From: Flaveria trinervia
Taxonomy: Eukaryota > Streptophyta > Magnoliopsida > Asterales > Asteraceae
NCBI GenBank assembly: GCA_025506515.1
Contig: CM046453.1
Location: 39,563,727 to 39,627,726, forward strand
DNA: 64,000 bases
Reading direction: 5' to 3'
The notes under the pieces are model-generated. The model worked only from the letters and a program-made list of their open reading frames with translations. It was not told the DNA's origin and made no database searches. The position numbers were made by a program, and so were the translations under genes. Below, in pieces: positions 43,375-55,036 of this stretch; the first letter of the stretch is position 1; each line of letters starts with the position of its first letter.

Positions 43375-45918
43375 CTAGAGATATAGAAATCGCGGTTTAT
43401 CAAAAGCTTTTGTATAGAGGTCGGCGCGTTGAAAATCCGTATTAATTTTAACCAAATCGATTAAATGTTTTTCAAAACAATCACGTATAAAATGATATTT
43501 AATCCTGTTGTGTTTGGTTTTAGGATGTTGGACCGGATTTTTGGTTACAGCTATCACAACAGAGTTATCCACATATATAGGAGTATTAGAGAATTGCAAA
43601 CCGTAATCCCGCATTGGCTATTGAATCCAGATGATTTGTGAACAGAAACTTGCAGTAGAAACATATTCGGCTTCACAAGTTGACAGAGCAACAGAGGTGT
43701 ACTTCTTACATTGCCAGGTCACTAGTCTCCTCCCAAAGAATTGACATCCTACTGATGTTGAGTTGTAGTTCATTTTACAACCACCGTAATCTGAGTCACT
43801 ATACGCCATAGGCTCGAAGTCATTATCATGAGGATACAACACCCTAGTGTTGGTCTACCCTTCAAATAACAAATATCCTTTTAAACCCAATAAGATGGTT
43901 GACTTTTGGTTTCGCCTGATATCTAGAGCATAGACACGTCACGTACATGATATGAGGTCGTGAGACTGTGAGATACATGAGGGATCTGATCATTCCTCGG
44001 TACATGGTGGCATCAACCAGATGACCACTTTTGTTGTGTACTACATCGTGGTTTGTAGGAAAAGAAGTTCCAGCTGCCGAAGCATTCTCCATATCAACCG
44101 ACTGAGAATATTGCCTACATACTTGGTTTGATGTAGGAAATTCCCTTAGGTGTTTGGTCCACCTGTAATCCGAGGAAGAACTTTACTTCTCCCATTGCAC
44201 TCATTTCGAGCTCTGCTTTCATTACTGCTTCAAATTCTTTATATAACTCTTTGTTTTTGGATCCGAAGATTATGTCATCAACATAGATCTGTACAAGCAG
44301 CAAGTCGCCATCTTTTTCTTTGATAAACAGTGTACAATCAATCACTCCTCTTTGAAACCCGTGTTTCACAAGATGAGTTGAGAGTTTCTCGTACCATACT
44401 CTAGGGGCTTGATGAAGCCTGTATAGAGCCTTGTCTAGCTTGTAAACTCTGTCCCGATGATATGGATCCTCAAATCCCTTGGTTGACTGACATACACTGT
44501 CTCTCAGAGGAATGCACTCTTCACATCAAGTTGATATACTTTAATCTTCGTATACGATGCATAGGCTAGGAAGATACGGATTGCTTCGATTCCTGCCACG
44601 GGTGCAAACACTTCGTTGTAATCAATACCCTCGACTTGTCGAAATCCTTGAACTACAAGTCAAGCCTCGAACCTGATTATGACCCCTTGGTCATCCTTCT
44701 TGTACATCAAGACCCATTTAGTGCCATAACCTTAGCACCTTTAGGTCTATCCACCATAGTCCACACACCTAACTTCTTGAATTGAACAAGTTCTTCTTGC
44801 ATGGCACTCACCCAAGCCTCATCGTTCAAGGCGTCCCTTACATATTTTGGCTCAATTTGATAGAAAAAACATTGATACGCTCCGTCGTAAAGGTATCTTT
44901 TTTCCATGACTACGGCATAATCAACTGAGTATATCTGATTTCGTGTCTGTACTCCCATTTGTACATCCCCTATGAAATTGTCCAGAGGATGATAAACATT
45001 AAGTCGCAACCTGAGAGTGGTGGGAACAACTACATCCTGACCTAGATTATGAGTTCTAGAGTCATAATCTGTAGTTGTTGGAGTATGAGGTAAAGTGTTA
45101 GAGGCATCAGCATCGGATGAATGTGTACTTCTTGGAGCAGGAATATGTTCCTCGTGTTCCACCTAATCATTCTCCATATCTTCAGCATCAGAGGACGAGT
45201 CACTAACTTCTGGTACCCTCCTGAGCTATTAGAAAATTGGCCTTGTGAACTAGATGCTATCGAGTCTAGGGGCGGAGTGTTTAAGACATCATACATCATC
45301 TTTAGAGATAGCTCATCATCAGAAGGTGTGAGAGGAATATTGAAGGATGTGAAGAATCCATCATAATAAAAAATGAAGGCTGGTCCTTTTCTTGCAGGAG
45401 GGGTGGTGTATCTGTGAACATCGATGTTGCACCACACTTTTACTTGACCTGTTGAGTTGTTGTAAACCCTCTTGTTCGGTATGTAATATCATCGAAAGAT
45501 CCCTTCTTCAGGCTTTTCACTGAACTTGCTTGGTTGATGTTTCTTTAGCAACGTACATGGTGCCCCAAACAGTTTGAGGTACTCCAGATTAGGTTTACGT
45601 CATTGTAGCAACTCGTAACACGTTTTTGCATGTCGTTTAACCACCAAGATTCGATTCAAAGTGTAACATGCATTGGCCACTGCCTCGTTCCAGAAATGGA
45701 TAGGCAGTTCGAGTCTGCTAGCATCGTCCTAGCAGTCTCTGTCAAGCTTATGTTCTTCTTTCAGCAACCCCATTCATCTATGGACTGTAGACAGATGTGA
45801 ACTGATGAACAATTCCTTTTTCTTTGGAGAATGCCTCCATCTACTGATTCTTGAACTCTGTCCTGTTGTCTGAGCGGATCTATATACCTTTAACTTGTAT
45901 AGAGATTCCAAAGTGGTC
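43375..45918 (-). pseudogene. pol: Integrase end, reverse transcriptase and RNase H of element F
   Basis: After element G the integrase core resumes (VYR and the aspartate region near 45880; FWNEAVANACYTLNR near 45690). A linker at 45437-45000 leads into reverse transcriptase (DALNDEAWVSAMQEEL near 44830-44790; LVQIYVDDIIFGS near 44290, holding the catalytic YVDD). RNase H runs from 43842 (MAYSDSDYGG, YTSVALSTCEAEYVS) to 43375 (PIYVDNSV; HPKTKHNRIKYHFIRDC). The motifs YVDDIIFGS and the RNase H wording are typical of the Sirevirus group. Several stops and frame changes are present, for example near 44700 and 43618. Confidence 0.82.
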
Positions 45919-45923
45919 ATAAG

Positions 45924-46895
45924 TGTTGGGTTTGTTGTGCCAAAACAATGTTGTTTAACCATTTAAACAAGAAAAACGCAGCGGATAAACATTTAACAAA
46001 TACCATTTGTAATCTGAAAATTGATGTTCATAACTTATTTCAACAAACCCAAAGACATAGGATCATATGTATGTGAATAAACTAGTTATCAACAAGCTAA
46101 AACAACCAAAACAACATCAACAAACTACCTTTATGGGCGATTTGAAGAACCGACATTAGAGCTGCTGGAAATCACGTTTTGTTGAAGAAGTGGCTGTCCT
46201 TGGATGGCCAAAACACCAAGGATAGGTGTCCTCAAGTGTACATACCCACAAGCCCTCAAGAAACACCATGTTTGCTAGGATTTGACACCAAAAATCGCAT
46301 CAAAAACCTGCTGAAAACCTTTTTCAGCCGTGAAACATCAAGGAGATGTCAAAGGCTTTGTTCCAGCCGTATGACTTCTCTTCCATAAGAGAAACTCGAG
46401 TTCTTGTGCGATTTCATGTGAGAAAGAGGAGTAGATCAGATGTGTGTATGTTCATAGAGAGTTTTTGTTTCAAAACCAGAAGAAAAAGAAGAGAGGGAAG
46501 AAGCCTTGCGGCCGAAAATCCCCTCACCCTAATTAGGGTTTTTTTTCTTTTAAAAACTCTTTTAATTTGACTAATCTTATAAATTACAAAATTAACCTTT
46601 AATTATATAAAATATGCACACACACACTTTTATTATTTGATGTTGCTTGACTAATTTAAACAACATAACAATAATATCCATGAACAAAATATCCTCATAA
46701 TTTGTTCATTCTCACATATAATTTATTTAGAAAACCCATTTTCTAAATTGGTGTAATTATTTAATTGCATGATCATGTCATCAATTAAATATTAATTGGT
46801 GTTTGCTAAGCTTGTTATTGGGTATGACCCGACTTGGATCACAACGTACTAACCACATCAATGTTCTATGTGTCTTGGGCATACAGAATCCAACA
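45924..46895 (-). repeat. 3' LTR of element G
   Basis: On the minus strand it starts TGTTGGATTC and ends AAACCCAACA. It is followed on the right by the polypurine tract GTGCAAGTGGGGGAT read on the minus strand (46910-46896). Confidence 0.93.
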
Positions 46896-47794
46896 ATCCC
46901 CCACTTGCACAAGATACATAGAAGATTGATGCAAGTAGTAAATACCGCCTAACAACGGTTTACTACCCTTAATACGCGTGACTTAAAGCCATTCAATAAC
47001 ATCATCCCCTTCAAGTATCCAACTTGAAATGATTTAGGTGAATCAATCATCTATCCTTTTGTTACAGATGTCATGTTAAATCAAGGACATAGAATGATCA
47101 TTCCTTGTTGATTTAACTTAATCAGGCCTTAGACATCATGCTCTCAACGAATAAGAGGAACAAATTCCATCTTGACTACATACGTTTCTCACAATCACCT
47201 TATGTTGTACCTAAACATAGCCTTATGTACTGACCATTATTTCAGAGCAGCGAAGAACTAGCTCAAGGTATAACACTTGGTGAATATCAAAACCCAATAT
47301 GTATCTCAGGTCAGAGGATACCAAATGACATTCGCCTTTACTCAAATTTACTTATGATCAATCTAGAAGATCCCATGTAGTAAAATTGAGATGCGGGTCA
47401 GTCCAATTTTGCATCCCACAAATATCTATGAACCTTGGTAGCAACCAATTGCTCTATATTCATACCTTATGAATATCTACCAATCCATGTTCATAATAGT
47501 CTCATATTCATATTTGTTCCCACAAATATGACCGACTACGGATATTTAGAATAATAACATATTCATGGATGTAAACATGCTAAAAGGGAACACGACTCAA
47601 AAGGTCAAAATTACAATTGTTCCATACAGTAAATGCTAAATAGATCAATTCCAATCACTAGAATATCGAAGTCCTAAGGCACAAGTATGACCCTCATACT
47701 TTGCCTTCGCAAGGAGCTTCGTGAATGGATTCGTAACGTTTTGATCTTAATGAACTTTACGAATACATATCTTTACCCTTTTCAACTTCATCCC

Positions 47795-49430
47795 TTATGA
47801 TGTTGAATCTCCGCTCAAGGTGCTTAGTCTTTGATGAGTACGGGGTTCCTTGATTTGAGCAATCCCACCCACGTAATTACCAAAGATCTCTAGGGAGTCT
47901 TGAATGGTAGAGACCACCCCTAGATAAGCAATGGACAAGCTTATCCATGCAGCTTCCAAAGCTGCCAATGAAGCGGCTATGTATTCGGATTTTAGACTGA
48001 ATAATGCTACCGTGTCCTGCTTTGAACACTTCAAGGATACCACACCTCCATTCATAATGGAAGTACACCTGATTATGATCGAGAGTTGTATCGATCTGTT
48101 TTGGAAGTCCTTATCTGTGCAACCCTTTACACAGATTTTCACTTCAACAGATCCGTATATTAGAAACATATCCTTAGTCTTACTAAGGTGCATCAACATA
48201 CTTTTAACAACCATTCAATGGTTATTTCTATTGGTATCTACTTTGTCATACCTGATAAGCATGACTCGTCCGTTTAGTGCATATCATGAGACAAATGACG
48301 GATCCTATAGCAGATGCGTATGGGATATCCTTCATTTGATTTTGCTCATCCTATGAGCTTGGACATTGAGACATAGTCAACATGGTCTCTCTTTGAAAGG
48401 GTATCATACCTTTCTAAGAGATTTCCATCTTGAACCTTTTCAAGATTTTATATATGCACTTTGGTTTGACCCTATCAACCACCTCGATCTATCCTTATAG
48501 ATCCTTATTCCAAAATATGGGTGATTTCAAAGAGATCCTTTTATGAAAAACATCTTCCAAGCAAGGTTTTAACACCTTCCAAGGTTGGAATATATTTTTC
48601 AAATAGCAGTGTGTCATCAGCATACAACACTAAGAGTATACTTCTGCTCCCACTAGCTTTCATATATACACACCCTTTTGATTCTTGTTTCAATCCATAG
48701 ATCTATCACTTTAACTTGTATACTTTATTGGGATGTTGCGGATCGACAAAACCTTCATGCTGAACTATGTGGACAGTCTCTACGAGATGTCCATTAAGGA
48801 AAGCGGTTTTGACATCCATTAGCCAAAACTCATATTCAAAATATGCAGTTATGGCACTTAACATCCTAATCGACCTTAGCATTGCCACGGGCGTAAGACT
48901 TTCATCATAATCAACCAATTGAGTTGATGAAAACCTTATGCTATAAGTCTTGACTTATAAGTATTCAAGTCTCCATGTATATTTGTTTTCATCCAGAAAA
49001 CCCACTTGTATCCAACCGATTTGGAGTTTAAGTGGAGGTTCAACCAATTGCCAAACTTGGTTGTTATACATGAATTGCATCCTTACGTTCATGGCCTCTA
49101 GCCATTTGTCCCAATCCAAATTGGACATAACATCTTGGTGTATGGTTAGCCTACAGGGTATAACCACATAGCATCCATTCATGAAATATCCTTATCTTTC
49201 AGATGGAATACTAACTCTACCAGATTTGTGAACGTTTTGTGTGTGTTGATCAACCTCTTGATCTTTATCAACAACCTCCTGCTGATTGCTAGTGTCAATC
49301 AAATGTGTATCGCCTTGTGGATTTTGATCCTTATCAAGTTCCACAGTTCTATACGTCATTCCTTCCATAAAGGACTTGGTTTCAAGAACCATAGACTTTG
49401 GAGCAATAAATACTTCTGATTCGTTGAGTC
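47795..49430 (-). pseudogene. pol: Reverse transcriptase and RNase H of element G
   Basis: The linker at 49392-49192 is similar to C's. Reverse transcriptase blocks are NLDWDKWLEAMNVRMQFM (about 49120-49070), VDYDESLTPVAMLRSIRML (from 48916), DVKTAFLNGHLVE (about 48820) and QHEGFVDPQHPNKVYKLK, after which the KQA segment is shortened (48720-48660). RNase H begins near 48214 (KTKDMFLIYGS) and has CTDKDFQ where A has YTDASFQ. The WKSSKQD motif of A reads LKCSKQD here. Numerous stops and indels make all parts inactive. Confidence 0.72.
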
Positions 49431-50330
49431 AAGAAACGGTATCTTATACAGTCTCTTTGGATTCTAAATGAATACACACTTTCTTTCTTTCGGGTCCTTC
49501 ATTCATAATATGAGCCTTAGAGAGCGATGCGAAAACCCAAAATGATAAAGGTGGTAAGTTCATAGCCATAATAAATGAACCATATCCAAATAGGGTTCAG
49601 TTTCTCCTTTATCTGAATGAAGAGCATAGATAACTATGCGGAGTTGATTTTCTACTTCATTATTGAAGATTTTGAACATTTCAAAAGCTTCATACTTATG
49701 TGTCATCAAGTGCACACAATAGCGACTGCAATCGTCGTTAACATTAATGAAGTATCTTTCACCAGTCATAGACATTGTCTTAAAAGGATCATATGCATCC
49801 AAATGCATCATTCCTAATTAGTCTTTGGTTCATACTTATCAAATGAAACATTTTCATTTGTTTCCAAAAGACCATTCTTTTGAAGTGTTTGAATCTAATT
49901 CTGGTTAATGTGACCAAGGCGACAATGTCAAAGATAGTAATAACTTAAACCCATTTTAAGTTTCTTTATGCTAAATGTGTATCAACGAGTTATAATAGGA
50001 TGATCTATCATGAACCAATTCATGGATGTCATTAAAAGGCATATCCTTAAAATGATATACATCATTCAAAACTCAATACCATTATTTACAAATTTTGAAT
50101 CATGATCATATTGTTTTAAAGGAAACATTAATCATGTTCCTAGTCAAACTAGGTGCATACAAAAATGTTTTGAGAACAACTTCCAAACCATTTGAAGGTC
50201 TCAAAATAGAGTTTCCCTTCTTGAAGTGGACATTTCTTTTGAACCCTTTTGCAACAATTGCAAGTATGAGTCTCACATCCGGTATCCAATACCCATGTGA
50301 TTGAAGAAATGGCTTTTAAAACAGCGTATG
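49431..50330 (-). pseudogene. pol: Protease and integrase of element G
   Basis: Protease reads WVLDTGCETHTC (about 50295-50260), keeping the catalytic DTG. In integrase the first core aspartate region is in AYDPFKTMSMTGERYF (about 49795-49745; A and C have the sequence DVCGPFK there). The second is in ALHSDKGETE (about 49620). Directly after this the sequence jumps to PYLDMVH, so the stretch with the catalytic glutamate, about 100 bp in C, is deleted near 49608. This is a true deletion, not a one-base slip. The integrase cannot be active. Confidence 0.75.
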
Positions 50331-51221
50331 AATCATGGAATTGTATTTGAGGTTTGCCCAAAACCCTTCTTGTGTTTCAACTCCTTGAGATAGAAGGGAC
50401 AATACCCTTTTCATAGTCCTATCTCTCCATACTCAAAGCATGGATCGTTCTCCGTTACCTTAGGCTTCATAAGCTTAGGTTTTGAGGTTTCGCTATAACC
50501 TTTGCTTTGACGTATTCCTTTCCTTTAGCAATAATTGCTTTAGGATCGGGATTGGCCACTTCTTATAGCCTCCGTTATTGATTGAGAGAATAGGTAGAAC
50601 CTCTCTACTTATCCCCGCCTCGGTTGCTTTGAGCATTGCATGAGGTTCACCGATGCTCTTGTCCCATCCGTTCATATTACAGTTTATTATGAATGTCTCA
50701 AACCTTTAGTTAGGCAATCAAGGATCAAATCCTTGGCCAACTACTTTGAGACAGGACAGCAAAGCATCTTGAGGCTATCAATATGGCTTTTATCTTAAGG
50801 ATATATAAGATGATATTGATTGGGTCTTTTCATGTGACATGTATAAAGTGCTTGAACCGTTTCAAAGCAATCTTATTAAAGTTTGTGAAGGAACATTTCC
50901 CTTTTAGATTAACATGTCATGTGCCCCATGAGGCTCCAAACCCTTTTGGAGTCTGGAATCATATTCCCAACATGAGATCGGATGCTTGCACAGAATCCTA
51001 AGTGTGCTTAACTCAATCGTCAAAAGGCCATAACATCAACATCGTGGGTTGGTGAGGTATGGGATCGTCAAGGACATAGACCTTTACTCATTCTTGAGAA
51101 CGATTCTCAAGTTTCAAAATGAGTCCATAAGATAATTATGGTTAGGACTATCCCTCTCGAGAATAGGTCTCAGTGATAGGGAAGGGACGATCGGGGTGGT
51201 AGCATTATAGTTAGAGGTCAT
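50331..51221 (-). pseudogene. gag: Gag of element G
   Basis: The start codon lies at 51221-51219 (ATGACCTCTAAC), in the place of C's gag start. The block around 51130-51050 retains LRIVLKNE-like sequence after a stop. The middle of gag (50940-50700) and the Lys-rich linker (50600-50480) are recognisable by comparison with C. The knuckle region (near 50440) has lost its pattern. Stops are frequent. The nucleic-acid similarity to C is good, the protein is lost. Confidence 0.65.
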
Positions 51222-52672
51222 CATTACAAATTGACAAAGTTCATATTAGTATTTCTCATAAATTTATTTTAATCGTTAATACCCTTAAATGTCTCATAGA
51301 CAATTAACAATTAAAATCTAGAATCCAACGTTACATTTAAATGATGGTTAGGTGACCTTTATCCCATTATTTAAATTAACAAGGTAGTCAAGAGTTGACA
51401 ATTGCAACCTATTGCAACTTCTAGTCTTATGGGATCGGTTAAACATCATATGTTTAGTAGGCATGTTTAATCCCATCAACACCATTGTACGCCATGCTTC
51501 GGTGACCCTAAGCACATGGTTTCCAATTCAAGTCGTCCTACTTACACACACGTGTGAGTTTTTACATATAAGCGGTTAGGTGACCTTTATCCCACAAGTA
51601 TGTTAGACTCACCTCAAGGACACAAGTTCCCTACAAGTGGTTAGGTGACCTTTATCCCACAAGTAGTTCCCAAGTGATTCGAGTGTCGTGTAAAAGGATG
51701 GTGTTAGACTTGTTACCAAAGGGTTTTAAGTTTCCATTAATTTTAGACTTGAAAAACCTATGTACCTTGTAATTGCATGCTTTCAAATACATGGTACCCT
51801 ATGGTTCTCTTTTAATAAAACCTCTTTTATTTTGAAATCATTAATCCTCTTAATAACCTTTTATTAATTACTTAATGATTTAGAACCATAAAATTCAGCT
51901 TGTTGTCATAATTTATTTAGATTGTTAAGCATATTCATATATCAAACAATCAACATAAAACAAACAAGCATAATCATACAAACATATGTGCATAACCATA
52001 GCCACTAAGTTGACTACACTTGTTTGCCATCACAACTGTTGTCATAAGGTCTTTTCCTAAGGGTTCAACACAACACAAATGATGAGATCTCCAAAGACCC
52101 CCACTTGAACTTGCATCCAAATGCTTCAAGTCCATCCTTTGTGTCTTCCTTTTGTGCTTCCTTCCCGAGCATCTTCTTTTACAAAATATATACATCCTAA
52201 TACATATTTTCTAGTAAAGGAAAAAATGCTCCTAATCTATTTATTACATTGCCAAATGAATAAATAAATTACAAACCAAATGGAAACACAAAAGAAATTA
52301 CTACAACCCATAAAGAAAGAATACAATCAACATGACAATTCCATAATCAACCAAACCCAAAACAACCATGGTCAAGGCTATGTTATGCACTAAAATTATG
52401 TATCCATATACATCATACTAAGAACCAAAATGAACCCCATTGACCCTAAATTTTCAGCCAACATAAACCAAAAATCTAGGGTCTTTTGTCCAAACAAAAC
52501 ACAATCAACCAAATTGATATCTTTCCTTTCAAGGTTTAATCACCAGCATGTTTGATATAACCTTGAAAGATTGGGGTATCATCAAATCAATACAAAACAG
52601 CCCTAAAATTGGTTGTTAAACCTTATATAACCAATTATACAAGAACACATGAAACTAATCATCCACATAACC
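51222..52672 (-). other. Untranslated leader of element G
   Basis: About 1.45 kb corresponds to the leaders of A and C, without a conserved frame. It has the 22-bp motif at 51345-51366, 51573-51594 and 51638-51659. The spacing is identical to that in C. Confidence 0.78.
51345..51659 (-). repeat. Three copies of the 22-bp leader motif (element G)
   Basis: On the plus strand GGTTAGGTGACCTTTATCCC is perfect in all three (the first flanking base varies in one). Start distances are 228 and 65 bp. The coding part of G is decayed but these copies are intact. Confidence 0.9.
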
Positions 52673-52687
52673 GGCTCTTGATGCCAA

Positions 52688-53663
52688 TGTTGGGTTTGTT
52701 GTGCCAAAACAATGTTGTTTAACCATTTAAACAAGAAAAACGCAGCGGATAAACATTTAACAAATACCATTTGTAATCTGAAAATTGATGTTCATAACTT
52801 AATTTCAACAAACCCAAAGACATAGGATCATATGTATGTGAATAAACTAGTTATCAACAAGCTAAAACAACCAAAACAACATCAACAAACTACCTTTATG
52901 GGCGATTTGAAGAACCGACATTAGAGCTGCTGGAAATCACGTTTTGTTGAAGAAGTGGCTGTCCTTGGATGGCCAAAACACCAAGGATAGGTGTCCTCAA
53001 GTGTACATACCCACAAGCCCTCAAGAAACACCATGTTTGCTAGGATTTGACACCAAAAATCGCATCAAAAACCCTGCTGAAAACCTTTTTCAGCCGTGAA
53101 ACATCAAGGAGATGTCAAAGGCTTTGTTCCAGCCGTATGACTTCTCTTCCATAAGAGAAACTCGAGTTCTTGTGCGATTTCATGTGAGAAAGAGGAGTAG
53201 ATCAGATGTGTGTATGTTCATAGAGAGTTTTTGTTTCAAAACCAGAAGAAAAAGAAGAGAGGGAAGAAGCCTTGCGGCCGAAAATCCCCTCACCCTTATT
53301 AGGGTTTTTTTTTCTTTTAAAAACTCTTTTAATTTGACTAATCTTATAAATTACAAAATTAACCTTTAATTATATAAAATATGCACACACACACTTTTAT
53401 TATTTGATGTTGCTTGACTAATTTAAACAACATAACAAATAATATCCATGAACAAAATATCCTCATAATTTGTTCATTCTCACATATAATTTATTTAGAA
53501 AACCCATTTTCTAAATTGGTGTAATTATTTAATTGCATGATCATATCATCAATTAAATATTAATTGGTGTTTGCTAAGCTTGTTATTGGGTATGACCCGA
53601 CTTGGATCACAACGTACTAACCACATCAATGTTCTATGTGTCTTGGGCATACAGAATCCAACA
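52688..53663 (-). repeat. 5' LTR of element G
   Basis: It matches 45924-46895 almost completely. ATAAG follows at 53664-53668, then F's integrase. The primer site (TGGCATCAAGAGCC on the minus strand) is at 52686-52673. Confidence 0.93.
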
Positions 53664-53668
53664 ATAAG

Positions 53669-54430
53669 TTGTTTGAACGAATCAAATGTTTCTCATTTGG
53701 ATTTCAGAAACAACACCCAAGAGAATCTAGAGTAGTCATTGGTGACTACATAACAGTACAGATCCCCAACAATACTCTTGGTGCTCACTCGACCGAACAT
53801 AACCATATGTAGAAGTTCAAGAGGCAATTCAATAGAGTTGACAGTCTTTGTCTTGTGAGACTTCTTGGTCTGTTTTACCTTCTTACATGCAACACATACA
53901 TTTGGAAGTTGAAATTTTTTGACATTTACTCCGTTGACCAAATCGTTTTGAATGAGATGATTCATTTTCCTTGGATTTATGTGTCCCATCCTCCTATGCT
54001 AGGAGATGGAATCTTTCTCAGTTGCCTTTGACAAGAAGAATTGGACTTGTTTATAGGTTGTTTACACCTTTGTTAGGTCCAAGACATATAAATCATTGTA
54101 TCTTGAAGCTTACATTAAGACCTGGTGTTCAGGAATGCTGTACTCCTTCTTCAACACGTAGCACTTCTTGTTATCAAAGACCACCTTAAAACCTTTGTCA
54201 CAAATCTGGGATACAGAAAGTAAGTTGTTTTGTAGTTGTTGAATGTAGTTGACCTTCTCAAACTTAACTTTCTCATTTCCCACTTCTCCCTGGGTCATGA
54301 TGTAACCTCCCTTATTTTCCGCAAAAGACACATTTCCTCATTTAATTTGTTTGACGTTTGATAGGAGAGACAAGTTTCAGTCATGTGCCTGGATGCTCCA
54401 CTATCTACAATCCACGTGTTTGTGATAACA
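53669..54430 (-). pseudogene. pol: Protease and first part of integrase of element F
   Basis: Protease has WIVDSGASRHMT at about 54413-54378, the DSG form usual in this group. The following region (54331-54110) ends in the conserved LLSVSQICDKGFKVVF. The zinc part of integrase is at 53989-53830 (MGHINPRKMNHL; CVACKKVKQTKKSHK). The core begins LLHMVMFG, where other elements have LLHMDLFG, so the first catalytic aspartate is changed to valine. YSRFSWVLFLKSK follows and the sequence is cut by element G at 53668. Confidence 0.78.
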
Positions 54431-55036
54431 CTATAATGAACACCCTACACATTCAAAGGAAAAGATTAGATAAGGTTTGGGACCCAAGCCTAAACGCGCT
54501 TGGGTATCCCAAAGGAATCACACATCAAAAAGTCAACCCAGTGTCCATTTGAGGGCGAGGGCATATCATGCTTCTTACTGCTCTTAGTATCAGATATTTG
54601 ACTTGATTTTTCTTTCTACAAGCTAGCTTTGTGCAATGCCTGTTTGTGATAAACAGACGACTAGTTTATGGTTTGAACCATATTTTCATTATTTCTTTTA
54701 GGTGGAGTAATAGAACTCCTTTTAGAATAAATTTGTTTCAAATCTTGAAGATCAACTTTCTTTCTCGGTGTCTGATACTGAGGAGAATTAGAAGCTATAT
54801 GTCTTCTCTCTCCATAATTGTAGTATGATCGAACTTCTACATGTTGGAAAGTCGTCTTTGTAGAGAAGAGTGTGAGACTAGTGTGACTTTAGTCTTGTTG
54901 GGTTTCAACTATTCTTGTTTAGATGTTTTAACTTCCTTAATAAACTTTACCTTTTGAACAGTTGAAACAACTTTTGCGTTTTTTTTGTTTGGACTATTAC
55001 GTGGAGCACTGGTAGGTTAGTTTGTTTACTCACTTT

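Larger units (their letters stand above)
45924..53663 (-). mobile_element. Element G: complete but decayed copia element inside F's integrase
   Basis: G is 7,740 bp. LTRs lie at 45924-46895 (972 bp) and 52688-53663 (976 bp), flanked by ATAAG at 45919-45923 and 53664-53668. It has a polypurine tract (46896-46910) and primer site (52686-52673). By eye the LTRs differ at about six positions, four of them one-base indels, so insertion looks recent. Yet gag and pol are riddled with stops and contain deletions relative to A and C. It was probably moved by proteins from a relative. Confidence 0.93.

Noticed and set aside
46179..46570. Open frames in G's LTR, repeated at 53112-53369
   Set aside because: They lie inside the LTR on the strand opposite to the element and are repeated only because the LTR is.
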